Below are positions 1 through 4,908 of a stretch of DNA of 8,089 bases, in pieces. Under the pieces are notes generated by a model. It was given only the letters and a program-made list of their open reading frames with translations, ran no database searches and had not been told where the DNA came from. Source of the DNA: Oscillospiraceae bacterium (GTDB lineage: Bacteria > Bacillota > Clostridia > Oscillospirales > Ruminococcaceae); NCBI GenBank assembly GCA_016302225.1, contig JAEDOB010000088.1:1-8089 (forward strand), written 5' to 3'. Every line of letters begins with the position of its first letter. Position 1 is the stretch's first letter. The position numbers were made by a program, and so were the translations under genes.

Positions 1-1
1 T

Positions 2-838
2 GAGGATTACGAACCTTCCGTTGACAGTTCCCCCGCAGGACATCTCCCCGAAAAAATGGACTACACCGAACTGAAATTCCCGAGGGAAACGGCAATGTCA
101 AATATGCCCGACATAGAAAATGAGTGCGTGGCGTACTTTGTGGAGAGCGAGGTGCTTAGTCAGACAGAGCGTTTTGTTGATGTGAAGGTTCGGTCGGCAA
201 GCTATAATGAGGCTGAAAATGCCGTTGAATACGAGCTTTATGACGTTTTGGAAGATACGCTTTTGAACATCTCCACCACCTTCGGAAACGGCGAAAACAA
301 CACCCTTTGTTCCGATCAATATGTCCTAAAAATTGGACACGAATATATTCTTCCTCTCGGCGAACGTGACGGGAAATACTACATTGTGTTCCCCTCCGCA
401 CCGCAGACAGAGCTTACGGAGGACGGCTATGCGGTTTTCCACAACGGTTGGACTTCCTTTATGGAGAATGAAACGGCGTATCTGGAATGTCCCCAAAATG
501 GGAAAGACGACTATTTCTATGACAGAATGGCGGTGACATTTGCGGAAAATCTCAATATTGCCGATGATGAAGGCGGCGAGGACTTCACCGACAAAGAGCT
601 TTCGGATATGGAAACAGTCGATGAAGCAGTCGGCGAGTGGCTTAAAAAGTCCGAGAAAATGTCAAGAGATGAACGCATTGAGGGTACAAAAAAGCTATTA
701 TATGAGCTGGCAGGTGAGGGTTATATCCGCAGATACTCAATATATTTCGATGACAGCAACGGAATGTTCTCCTTTGAATATTCCTGCGGAGTAAGCGGCG
801 GGATAAAGATCGACCCATTTGACCCAATGATGAACTAA
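2..838 (+). CDS. Hypothetical acidic protein, 5' end outside the window
   Basis: I do not recognise this protein. The reading frame is already open at the first bases of the window, with 18 codons ahead of the ATG at 56. That ATG has no ribosome binding site, so the true start is almost certainly upstream and at least 278 residues are coded here. The visible part has no membrane segment or lipobox. It seems to have two halves. The first, up to about residue 150 counted from the ATG at 56, alternates short beta-like stretches and contains the phrase AVFHNGWTSF. An acidic linker (DDEGGEDF) follows, then a roughly 75-residue end section with a helix-like stretch (TVDEAVGEWLKK) and a beta-like tail ending FDPMMN. 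It ends 21 bases before the VWA lipoprotein start, so the two are probably co-transcribed. By analogy with clusters carrying YfbK-like proteins, it could be the extracytoplasmic part of an anti-sigma-type or surface protein; this is inference only. Confidence 0.6.
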   Translation, partial: EDYEPSVDSSPAGHLPEKMDYTELKFPRETAMSNMPDIENECVAYFVESEVLSQTERFVDVKVRSASYNEAENAVEYELYDVLEDTLLNISTTFGNGENNTLCSDQYVLKIGHEYILPLGERDGKYYIVFPSAPQTELTEDGYAVFHNGWTSFMENETAYLECPQNGKDDYFYDRMAVTFAENLNIADDEGGEDFTDKELSDMETVDEAVGEWLKKSEKMSRDERIEGTKKLLYELAGEGYIRRYSIYFDDSNGMFSFEYSCGVSGGIKIDPFDPMMN

Positions 839-845
839 CTATTTG

Positions 846-850
846 AAAGG
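846..850 (+). promoter_or_regulatory. Ribosome binding site that decides the VWA lipoprotein start
   Basis: AAAGG lies at 846-850, touching a possible ATG at 851 but 9 bases before the in-frame ATG at 860. Only the second spacing is workable, so 860 is chosen as the start. The resulting N-terminus (MTRKRL) gives a standard signal-peptide n-region. Confidence 0.7.
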
Positions 851-859
851 ATGATTTAT

Positions 860-2554
860 ATGACAAGAAAAAGATTAACAGCGGCTATACTGGCAGTTAC
901 AATTATATGCGGACTGTTTTCCTCCTGCGGCAGCAGTAAGGATTCCGAAAATGCTGCTTCGGGCGGTGCATCTACCGCTGCAGTAAATCCAATTCAGAAT
1001 AATAAAACAGAAAATGGAAATTCTATTTCTAATTCAAATACTAAAACAGATGGTTTTGCAACCGAGGCTTATGTTGATGATGCTGCGGAAGCATATGATG
1101 CTGTTATTGATTCATACTATCCCCCTTACATTGAACCCGAGAACGGCGAGGAATACACCGAAATAACGGAAAACGGCTTTGTTTCCGTAAGCGAACAGCC
1201 CCTGTCAACATTCTCGGCGGACGTTGACACGGCTTCATACACGGCTGTTAGACGTATGATAAAGAAATGGGGCTATGTGGAACCGAGTGCTGTTCGTATC
1301 GAGGAAATGATAAACTATTTCTCGTATAATTACAAGGATTCTACGGACGGAACGCCTTTTTCCGTGACGACCGAGCTTTCCGAATGTCCGTGGAATCCTC
1401 AGACAAAGCTGCTTTCCGTTGGAATAAAGGCAAATGACATAAAGAAAAACGAGCGTCCCAACACAAATGTGGTTTTTCTGCTGGACGTGAGCGGTTCCAT
1501 GTATTCCGAGGATAAGCTGCCGCTGGTGCAGGACGCATTTGCCCTGCTTGCCGAGGGCTTGACCGAAAATGACCGTGTGTCTATCGTTACATATGCGGGT
1601 GCGGACGAGGTGGTTCTGGAAGGCGTTGCGGGAAACAAGACACGTCAGATATGCGAGGCTGTATATTCCCTTGAAGCGGGCGGAGCAACAGCGGGTGCTG
1701 CGGGTATCGTCACAGCATATGACATTGCCGAAAAATATTTTATCGAGGACGGCGTAAACCGTGTTATCCTTGCAACAGACGGCGACCTGAATGTGGGATT
1801 ATCCAGCGTTGACGAGCTGACCGACCTTATCGAAAAGGAACGCAAAAGCGGCGTGTTCCTGTCCGTTCTGGGGTTCGGCGACGGAAATTATAAGGATAAC
1901 CGCCTTGAAGCCCTTGCCGACAACGGAAACGGCAACTATTCCTACATAGATTGCATTGAAGAAGCGGAAAAGGTGCTTGTGGAGGAGCTTAATTCCACAA
2001 TGTTCACCGTGGCAAAGGACGTGAAGTTCCAGGTGGAGTTCAATCCCGCAAACGTCAAGGGTTACCGCCTTATCGGATATGAAAACAGGGCACTTGCCGC
2101 CGAGGATTTCGCCGATGACACCAAGGACGCAGGCGAGGTGGGAGCAGGTCACACCGTTACCGCACTTTACGAGATAGTTACTGCCGATTCCGACTATTCC
2201 ATGGGCGGCGTTCCCGAACTGAAATATCAGCCTGCGGAAACCACTGCCGAGGAAGATGCTCCGAAAGCCGTTCTGACCGATGAGCTGCTTACCGTAAATA
2301 TTCGCTACAAGGAGCCTGACGGGGACACAAGCAAGCTTATTTCCAAGCCTGTTATGACAGCGGATCTCACCGACAAGCCTTCGGGAGATTTCAAGTTTGC
2401 GGCGGCTGTTGCTGAGTTCGGAATGCTCCTTCGGGACAGCAGCTTTGCGGGAAATTCCTCCTATGAGGACATTCAGCGGCTTATTAAGGAGGCTGACGTG
2501 GGCGATGACAAGTACAAGACCGAATTTGCAAAGCTGACAGAGATCGTCAGATAA
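860..2554 (+). CDS. YfbK-like VWA-domain lipoprotein
   Basis: This is a 564-residue secreted lipoprotein of the YfbK type (E. coli YfbK is about 575 residues). The signal peptide has a basic start (MTRKRL), a hydrophobic core (AAILAVTIICGLF) and a lipobox-like SSC, with Cys23 as the likely lipidation site. A low-complexity linker rich in Asn, Ser and Thr covers about 25-65. The conserved N-terminal YfbK region spans about 104-190 (PLSTFSADVDTASY). The VWA domain spans about 200-380 and has a complete MIDAS metal site: D209-x-S211-x-S213, T277 in GGAT, and D307 in ATDGD. The C-terminal DUF3520-type region runs to the end and includes GAGHTVTALYE and IRYKEPDGD. Proteins of this family are thought to bind partners through the metal site at the cell surface; the ligand is unknown. 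It follows the unrecognised gene by 21 bases and is likely in the same transcript. The family call is firm; the biological role is not. Confidence 0.9.
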   Translation: MTRKRLTAAILAVTIICGLFSSCGSSKDSENAASGGASTAAVNPIQNNKTENGNSISNSNTKTDGFATEAYVDDAAEAYDAVIDSYYPPYIEPENGEEYTEITENGFVSVSEQPLSTFSADVDTASYTAVRRMIKKWGYVEPSAVRIEEMINYFSYNYKDSTDGTPFSVTTELSECPWNPQTKLLSVGIKANDIKKNERPNTNVVFLLDVSGSMYSEDKLPLVQDAFALLAEGLTENDRVSIVTYAGADEVVLEGVAGNKTRQICEAVYSLEAGGATAGAAGIVTAYDIAEKYFIEDGVNRVILATDGDLNVGLSSVDELTDLIEKERKSGVFLSVLGFGDGNYKDNRLEALADNGNGNYSYIDCIEEAEKVLVEELNSTMFTVAKDVKFQVEFNPANVKGYRLIGYENRALAAEDFADDTKDAGEVGAGHTVTALYEIVTADSDYSMGGVPELKYQPAETTAEEDAPKAVLTDELLTVNIRYKEPDGDTSKLISKPVMTADLTDKPSGDFKFAAAVAEFGMLLRDSSFAGNSSYEDIQRLIKEADVGDDKYKTEFAKLTEIVR

Positions 2555-2570
2555 AAATTAATATAGTATA

Positions 2571-2607
2571 ACAAAAGCGGCTCTCCCATCACCGACAAGA
2601 GAGCCGC
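2571..2607 (-). terminator. Rho-independent terminator of the perR-rbr operon
   Basis: A perfect 9-bp stem, GCGGCTCTC (2577-2585) with GAGAGCCGC (2599-2607), encloses a 13-base loop. Read on the minus strand it is followed by TTTTGTTA, the expected T-tract. It lies 25 bases past the rubrerythrin stop. On the plus strand the stem is followed by AAATCG, so it should not work well for the converging VWA gene, which has no separate terminator that I can see. Confidence 0.85.
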
Positions 2608-2632
2608 AAATCGCTATGTATCGCAGTTTATC

Positions 2633-3181
2633 TTAATAATTCTGCTCTTTAAGCATAAAATAGGACTGAGGGTGATTGCATACGGGGCAAACCTCGGGAG
2701 CCTTCTTGCCAACGCAGATGTGACCGCAGTTGGAGCATTCCCAAATCATATCACCGTCACGAGAGAAAACAAGACCTTCTTCAATGTTTGCCAGCAGCTT
2801 CTTGTAACGCTCCTCGTGTGCCTTTTCGATCTTTCCCACTTCCTCAAACAGGAAAGCGATGTCGTCCAGACCCTCTTCACGGGCGGTCTTTGCAAAGCTT
2901 GCGTACATATCTGTCCACTCGTAGTTTTCGCCCTCTGCTGCGTCCTTGAGATTGTCAGCGGTAGAGCCAACGCCGCCTGTCAGGAGCTTGTACCATATCT
3001 TGGCGTGTTCCTTTTCATTTGCGGCGGTTTCCTCAAAGATCTTTGCTATCTGAACATAGCCGTCCTTCTTCGCCTTGGAAGCAAAGTAAGTGTACTTGTT
3101 CCTTGCCTGGGATTCGCCTGCAAATGCGGTCTGCAGGTTTTCTGCGGTTTTGGTTCCTTTCAGTCTTTCATCCATTGCCAT
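2633..3181 (-). CDS. rbr: Rubrerythrin
   Basis: This is a 182-residue cytoplasmic non-haem iron protein that reduces hydrogen peroxide to water in anaerobes, taking electrons through its rubredoxin domain. The N-terminal ferritin-like four-helix domain (about 1-140) carries the diiron ligands: E23 in AGESQAR, E56-x-x-H59 in NEKEH, E88 and D91 in YEWTDMY, and E119-x-x-H122 in IEKAH. The C-terminal rubredoxin-type domain binds one iron through C149-x-x-C152 and C165-x-x-C168, with the 12-residue spacing seen in classical rubrerythrins. D91 stands where Desulfovibrio rubrerythrin has Glu97; from memory the Asp form is common in clostridial proteins, so I do not treat it as a defect. The start has an excellent Shine-Dalgarno, GGAGG at 3194-3190, 8 bases before the ATG. 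It lies directly behind perR, so it is probably derepressed when PerR senses peroxide. Confidence 0.97.
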   Translation of the reverse strand: MAMDERLKGTKTAENLQTAFAGESQARNKYTYFASKAKKDGYVQIAKIFEETAANEKEHAKIWYKLLTGGVGSTADNLKDAAEGENYEWTDMYASFAKTAREEGLDDIAFLFEEVGKIEKAHEERYKKLLANIEEGLVFSRDGDMIWECSNCGHICVGKKAPEVCPVCNHPQSYFMLKEQNY

Positions 3182-3189
3182 AAAATGTT

Positions 3190-3194
3190 CCTCC
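3190..3194 (-). promoter_or_regulatory. Rubrerythrin Shine-Dalgarno overlapping the perR stop codon
   Basis: On the minus strand the perR TAG (3196-3194) shares its last base with GGAGG (3194-3190), which sits 8 bases ahead of the rubrerythrin ATG. A ribosome finishing perR covers this site, so the two genes are probably translationally coupled and both are read from the promoter upstream of perR. Confidence 0.8.
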
Positions 3195-3571
3195 TATTTA
3201 CAATTATTGCATATGCCGCTGAATACTATCGTATGTCCTGTTACCGAAAATCCGTGCTTGTCTGCGACCTTATCGTTGATGCTCCGCTGATAGGGAATAT
3301 CGGCGTCGAAAACCCTTCCGCACTCGCTGCATTTAAAATGGTAGTGCTCGGAAATGTTGAAATCGAACCTGTCCGCAGCGTCGGGGATAAGCACCTTTTG
3401 TATAATGCCCTGTTCTGCGAGAAAATTCAGATTTCGGTAAACCGTCCCACGGCTTATATTCGGGTGGATACGGCTGATCTCCAGATATATCTCCTCGGCG
3501 GTGGGATGATTTTTCATTGCCTGAACGGTATGAAGCACAGCATTTCGCTGGACTGTGTTCCTGGTCTGCAT
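3194..3571 (-). CDS. perR: PerR-type peroxide-sensing repressor (Fur family)
   Basis: This is a 125-residue cytoplasmic metal-dependent repressor. The winged-helix part contains NHPTAEEIY and the recognition stretch ISRGTVYRNLNFL (39-51). Aligned by eye with Bacillus subtilis PerR, all five regulatory-metal residues are present: H22 (H37), D70 (D85), H76 and H78 (H91, H93) and D89 (D104). The Asp at the last site is the mark of PerR rather than Fur. The structural zinc site is also complete: C81-x-x-C84 and C121-x-x-C124. The protein lacks about 15 residues before the usual PQR motif (here TVQRNAVL), and this is real, since an in-frame TAA lies five codons upstream. GAGG at 3581-3578 is the ribosome binding site. 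It forms an operon with rubrerythrin, a classical PerR target. PerR is a strong call from residues; a related clostridial Fur-family repressor remains possible. Confidence 0.88.
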   Translation of the reverse strand: MQTRNTVQRNAVLHTVQAMKNHPTAEEIYLEISRIHPNISRGTVYRNLNFLAEQGIIQKVLIPDAADRFDFNISEHYHFKCSECGRVFDADIPYQRSINDKVADKHGFSVTGHTIVFSGICNNCK

Positions 3572-3582
3572 GTTGCACCTCG

Positions 3583-3607
3583 CTTATCGGTAACGGTTAC
3601 TGATTAG
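3583..3607. promoter_or_regulatory. Inverted repeat in the perR 5' UTR, candidate operator
   Basis: Two 12-base arms (3583-3594 and 3596-3607) surround a central G at 3595 and match at 10 of 12 positions; the core is GGTAACGGTTAC with its ATC/GAT flanks. With the promoter at 3616-3644 the start of transcription should be near 3609, so the repeat covers about +2 to +26, a good place for a repressor. The odd-spaced symmetry (n-1-n) is that of Fur-family boxes, but the sequence is not the Bacillus Per box, so the bound protein is inferred. Confidence 0.5.
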
Positions 3608-3613
3608 TTATTG

Positions 3614-3627
3614 ATATTATATAATAT
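3614..3627. promoter_or_regulatory. AT-only palindrome over the perR -10 box, candidate Per box
   Basis: ATATTATATAATAT is a perfect 14-base palindrome that contains the -10 element. It resembles the AT-rich Bacillus Per box (TTATAAT-N-ATTATAA) in composition and in its ATTAT/ATAAT halves but lacks the central odd base. It may be an autoregulatory site, or merely a by-product of a strong -10 box in AT-rich DNA. Confidence 0.3.
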
Positions 3628-3644
3628 ATTGTGGGATTTGTCAA
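3616..3644 (-). promoter_or_regulatory. Consensus sigma-A promoter of perR-rbr
   Basis: On the minus strand, TTGACA (3644-3639) and TATAAT (3621-3616) are both perfect and are separated by exactly 17 bp. Transcription should start near 3609, giving a leader of about 38 bases before the perR ATG. Such a strong promoter fits a unit that is held down by a repressor. Confidence 0.85.
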
Positions 3645-3745
3645 GTACTTTTGTAACATTTTAAAGCTTTCATGATTATGACCTCAAAAGGCGAATATCC
3701 CGAAAAAGAACAAATTGTTAAATCTGAAAAAATCGTAAAAACCCC

Positions 3746-3774
3746 TTGACAACGGGGGCGGAGTATGTTAAAAT
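3746..3774 (+). promoter_or_regulatory. Promoter of the rplU operon
   Basis: TTGACA (3746-3751) and TAAAAT (3769-3774) are separated by 17 bp, and the -10 box carries an upstream TG (TGTTAAAAT), the extended -10 form. Transcription should start near 3781. The -35 box is flanked by CCCC (3742-3745) and GGGG (3754-3757), an inverted repeat of unknown meaning. Confidence 0.85.
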
Positions 3775-3778
3775 AATA

Positions 3779-3865
3779 AAGCCGCTTATGTCGGGCTGTG
3801 TTAAGTGCGGCTTCTTTTGGGAAGTGTGCCGCCCGTTGTAGCGAGTTTTGTGAAAAAGGCAGGTG
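3779..3865 (+). ncRNA. Structured 5' leader of rplU, L21-leader type
   Basis: Between the promoter and rplU lie about 90 transcribed bases with clear pairing potential. AAGCCGC (3779-3785) pairs with GCGGCTT (3807-3813), and inside that loop CGGGC (3792-3796) can pair with GCCCG (3831-3835), forming a pseudoknot. An alternative is GCGGC (3807-3811) with a second GCCGC at 3828-3832, which excludes both others. A small hairpin, CTTC/GAAG, falls at 3811-3824. Position and size match the L21 leader of Firmicutes, which is thought to allow L21 to limit its own synthesis. No intrinsic terminator lies in the leader, so control would act on translation or RNA stability. I match it by context and structure, not by consensus sequence. 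Confidence 0.65.
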
Positions 3866-3872
3866 CCGTAAA

Positions 3873-4184
3873 ATGTACGCAATTATTGAAACAGGCGGTA
3901 AGCAGTATCAGGTAAACGAGGGCGATGAGATCTTCATCGAGAAGCTCGCAGTAGAAGCTGACGAGAACGTTACCTTTGATAAGGTTATCGCAGTAGGCAA
4001 GGATTCCGGTCTGGAGGTAGGCGCACCCTATGTTTCCGGTGCAACCGTTGAGGCTAAGGTTCTGAAGAACGGTAAGGCTAAGAAGATCACCGTTTTCACT
4101 TACAAGCCCAAGAAGAGCTCCAGCAGAAAAATGGGTCACAGACAGCCCTATACCAAGGTAAGAATCGACGCTATCAAGGCTTGA
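3873..4184 (+). CDS. rplU: 50S ribosomal protein L21
   Basis: This is a 103-residue protein of the large ribosomal subunit that binds 23S rRNA. It begins with the hallmark MYAIIETGGKQYQV and ends with the basic rRNA-binding tail of the family: YKPKKSSSRKMGHRQPYTKV lies at about 79-98. Length is typical. The start at 3873 is chosen because AGGTG at 3861-3865 sits 7 bases ahead and because the family begins exactly here; a GTG at 3798 in the same frame lies inside the leader and is not a start. It is the first gene of the operon, three bases ahead of prp. Confidence 0.98.
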   Translation: MYAIIETGGKQYQVNEGDEIFIEKLAVEADENVTFDKVIAVGKDSGLEVGAPYVSGATVEAKVLKNGKAKKITVFTYKPKKSSSRKMGHRQPYTKVRIDAIKA

Positions 4185-4187
4185 TCT

Positions 4188-4511
4188 ATGATAGAAGCTG
4201 TTTTTTACAGGAAACACGATCTGCTGAGAGGATTCAGCGTTTCGGGACATTCGGGATATGCGGAGTCGGGCAGTGATATTGTCTGCGCCGCCGTATCTTC
4301 CGCTGTTCAGCTTACCTGCAACACTATTACCGATTTCTTCGGAAGTGCGGCGGAGGCAGAAGTCAATGGAAACGAAATTACGCTGAAGCTTACGGATTCC
4401 TGCGGACCCGATGAATGCACCGAGCAGCTGCTTTCAGCTTTGGTCGATCATCTGGAAAGCATATCGCAGGAGTACAAGGGAACGATTAGTATTACTATTA
4501 CGGAGGTGTAA
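4188..4511 (+). CDS. prp: Ribosomal-processing cysteine protease Prp
   Basis: This is a 107-residue cytoplasmic cysteine protease (YsxB family) that trims the N-terminal extension from L27 in Firmicutes and some related groups, a step essential in Staphylococcus aureus. The catalytic signature GHSGYAESGSDIVCAAVS is intact, with His21 and Cys33 matching the S. aureus pair His22 and Cys34. It lies between rplU and rpmA, the standard place, only three bases after rplU. Its own ribosome binding site is weak (AAGG at 4176-4179, 8 bases ahead), so translation probably depends on ribosomes leaving rplU. That would keep the protease below its abundant substrate. Its substrate in this genome is the next gene, whose product carries the matching cleavage motif. 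Confidence 0.96.
   Translation: MIEAVFYRKHDLLRGFSVSGHSGYAESGSDIVCAAVSSAVQLTCNTITDFFGSAAEAEVNGNEITLKLTDSCGPDECTEQLLSALVDHLESISQEYKGTISITITEV
4502..4506 (+). promoter_or_regulatory. Strong ribosome binding site of rpmA inside the end of prp
   Basis: GGAGG is embedded in the last codons of prp, 10 bases ahead of the rpmA ATG. It is a much better site than the one serving prp, in keeping with the need for one L27 per ribosome but only small amounts of the protease. Confidence 0.8.
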
Positions 4512-4516
4512 CTGAA

Positions 4517-4798
4517 ATGATTAGAATTTCCATGCAGTTTTTTGCACATAAAAAGGGAATGGGTTCCACAAAGAACGGACGTGACTCTGAGTCCAAAAGA
4601 CTCGGCGTTAAGAGAGCTGACGGTCAGGCAGTAGTTGCAGGCAATATCCTCGTTCGTCAGAGAGGTACTCACATTCACGCAGGAGAGAACGTTGGTAAGG
4701 GTTCCGATGATACTCTGTTCGCTCTGATCGACGGAACAGTAAAGTTCGAGCGTGTTGGACGTGACCGCAAGAAGGTAAGCGTATACGCTGCTGAATAA
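4517..4798 (+). CDS. rpmA: 50S ribosomal protein L27 with cleavable N-terminus
   Basis: This is a 93-residue protein of the large subunit whose N-terminus reaches the peptidyl transferase centre. The core is unmistakable (AHKKGMGSTKNGRDSESKRLG, residues 10-30, then GTHIHAGENVGKG). Ahead of it lies an extra MIRISMQFF. In S. aureus the equivalent stretch is cut by Prp after the double Phe of QFFA; the same motif here predicts a mature protein beginning at Ala10. Unlike E. coli L27, the first product cannot occupy the peptidyl transferase site until it is trimmed. It begins 5 bases after the prp stop. Confidence 0.98.
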   Translation: MIRISMQFFAHKKGMGSTKNGRDSESKRLGVKRADGQAVVAGNILVRQRGTHIHAGENVGKGSDDTLFALIDGTVKFERVGRDRKKVSVYAAE

Positions 4799-4828
4799 TT
4801 TCCGTTTCGTTTTTCACTCGGAATAATC

Positions 4829-4861
4829 GGGGTGGGGTTATGCCCCGCCCCTTTTGTTTTT
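4829..4861 (+). terminator. Intrinsic terminator between rpmA and obgE
   Basis: GGGGTGGGG (4829-4837) pairs over 9 bp, with one T-G wobble, with CCCCGCCCC (4843-4851) around a 5-base loop. TTTTGTTTTT follows at 4852-4861. It stands 30 bases after rpmA and 47 before obgE. I see no convincing promoter between it and obgE, so it probably works as a partial terminator that sends most polymerases off after the ribosomal protein genes. Confidence 0.85.
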
Positions 4862-4908
4862 CGTATCTGAGTTATCTCGCAGACAGCCTGCGGAGAAATG
4901 AGGTCAAT

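Larger units (their letters stand above)
3572..3872. other. Intergenic region between divergent perR and rplU
   Basis: These 301 bases hold no gene. From left to right they contain the perR ribosome binding site and 5' UTR with a palindrome, the perR promoter with a second palindrome, about 100 AT-rich bases (3645-3745) in which I see only short palindromes (AAAGCTTT at 3663-3670 and AACAAATTGTT at 3709-3719), the rplU promoter, and the structured rplU leader. The two promoters fire away from each other. Confidence 0.8.

Noticed and set aside
56..58. ATG as the start of the first gene
   Set aside because: There is no Shine-Dalgarno ahead of it and the frame stays open to the window edge, so the true start is more likely upstream.
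1799..2152. Antisense open frame of 117 codons inside the VWA gene
   Set aside because: It has no ribosome binding site or family features and lies opposite a conserved domain.
2577..2607. The hairpin as a bidirectional terminator also serving the VWA gene
   Set aside because: On the + strand the stem is followed by AAATCGC with no T-tract, so only the minus-strand function is supported.
2672..3607. Open frame of 311 codons on the + strand across rubrerythrin and perR
   Set aside because: It is antisense to two clearly real genes, has no ribosome binding site at its start, spans their promoter, and its product resembles no family. It is a by-product of codon bias.
3798..3872. GTG at 3798 as an extended start for L21
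   Set aside because: The extension lies within the structured leader, has no ribosome binding site and is not part of the L21 family, which begins MYAII.
4840..4908. In-frame extension of Obg from the ATG at 4840
   Set aside because: The ATG is in the loop of the terminator, and Obg proteins begin MFVD.
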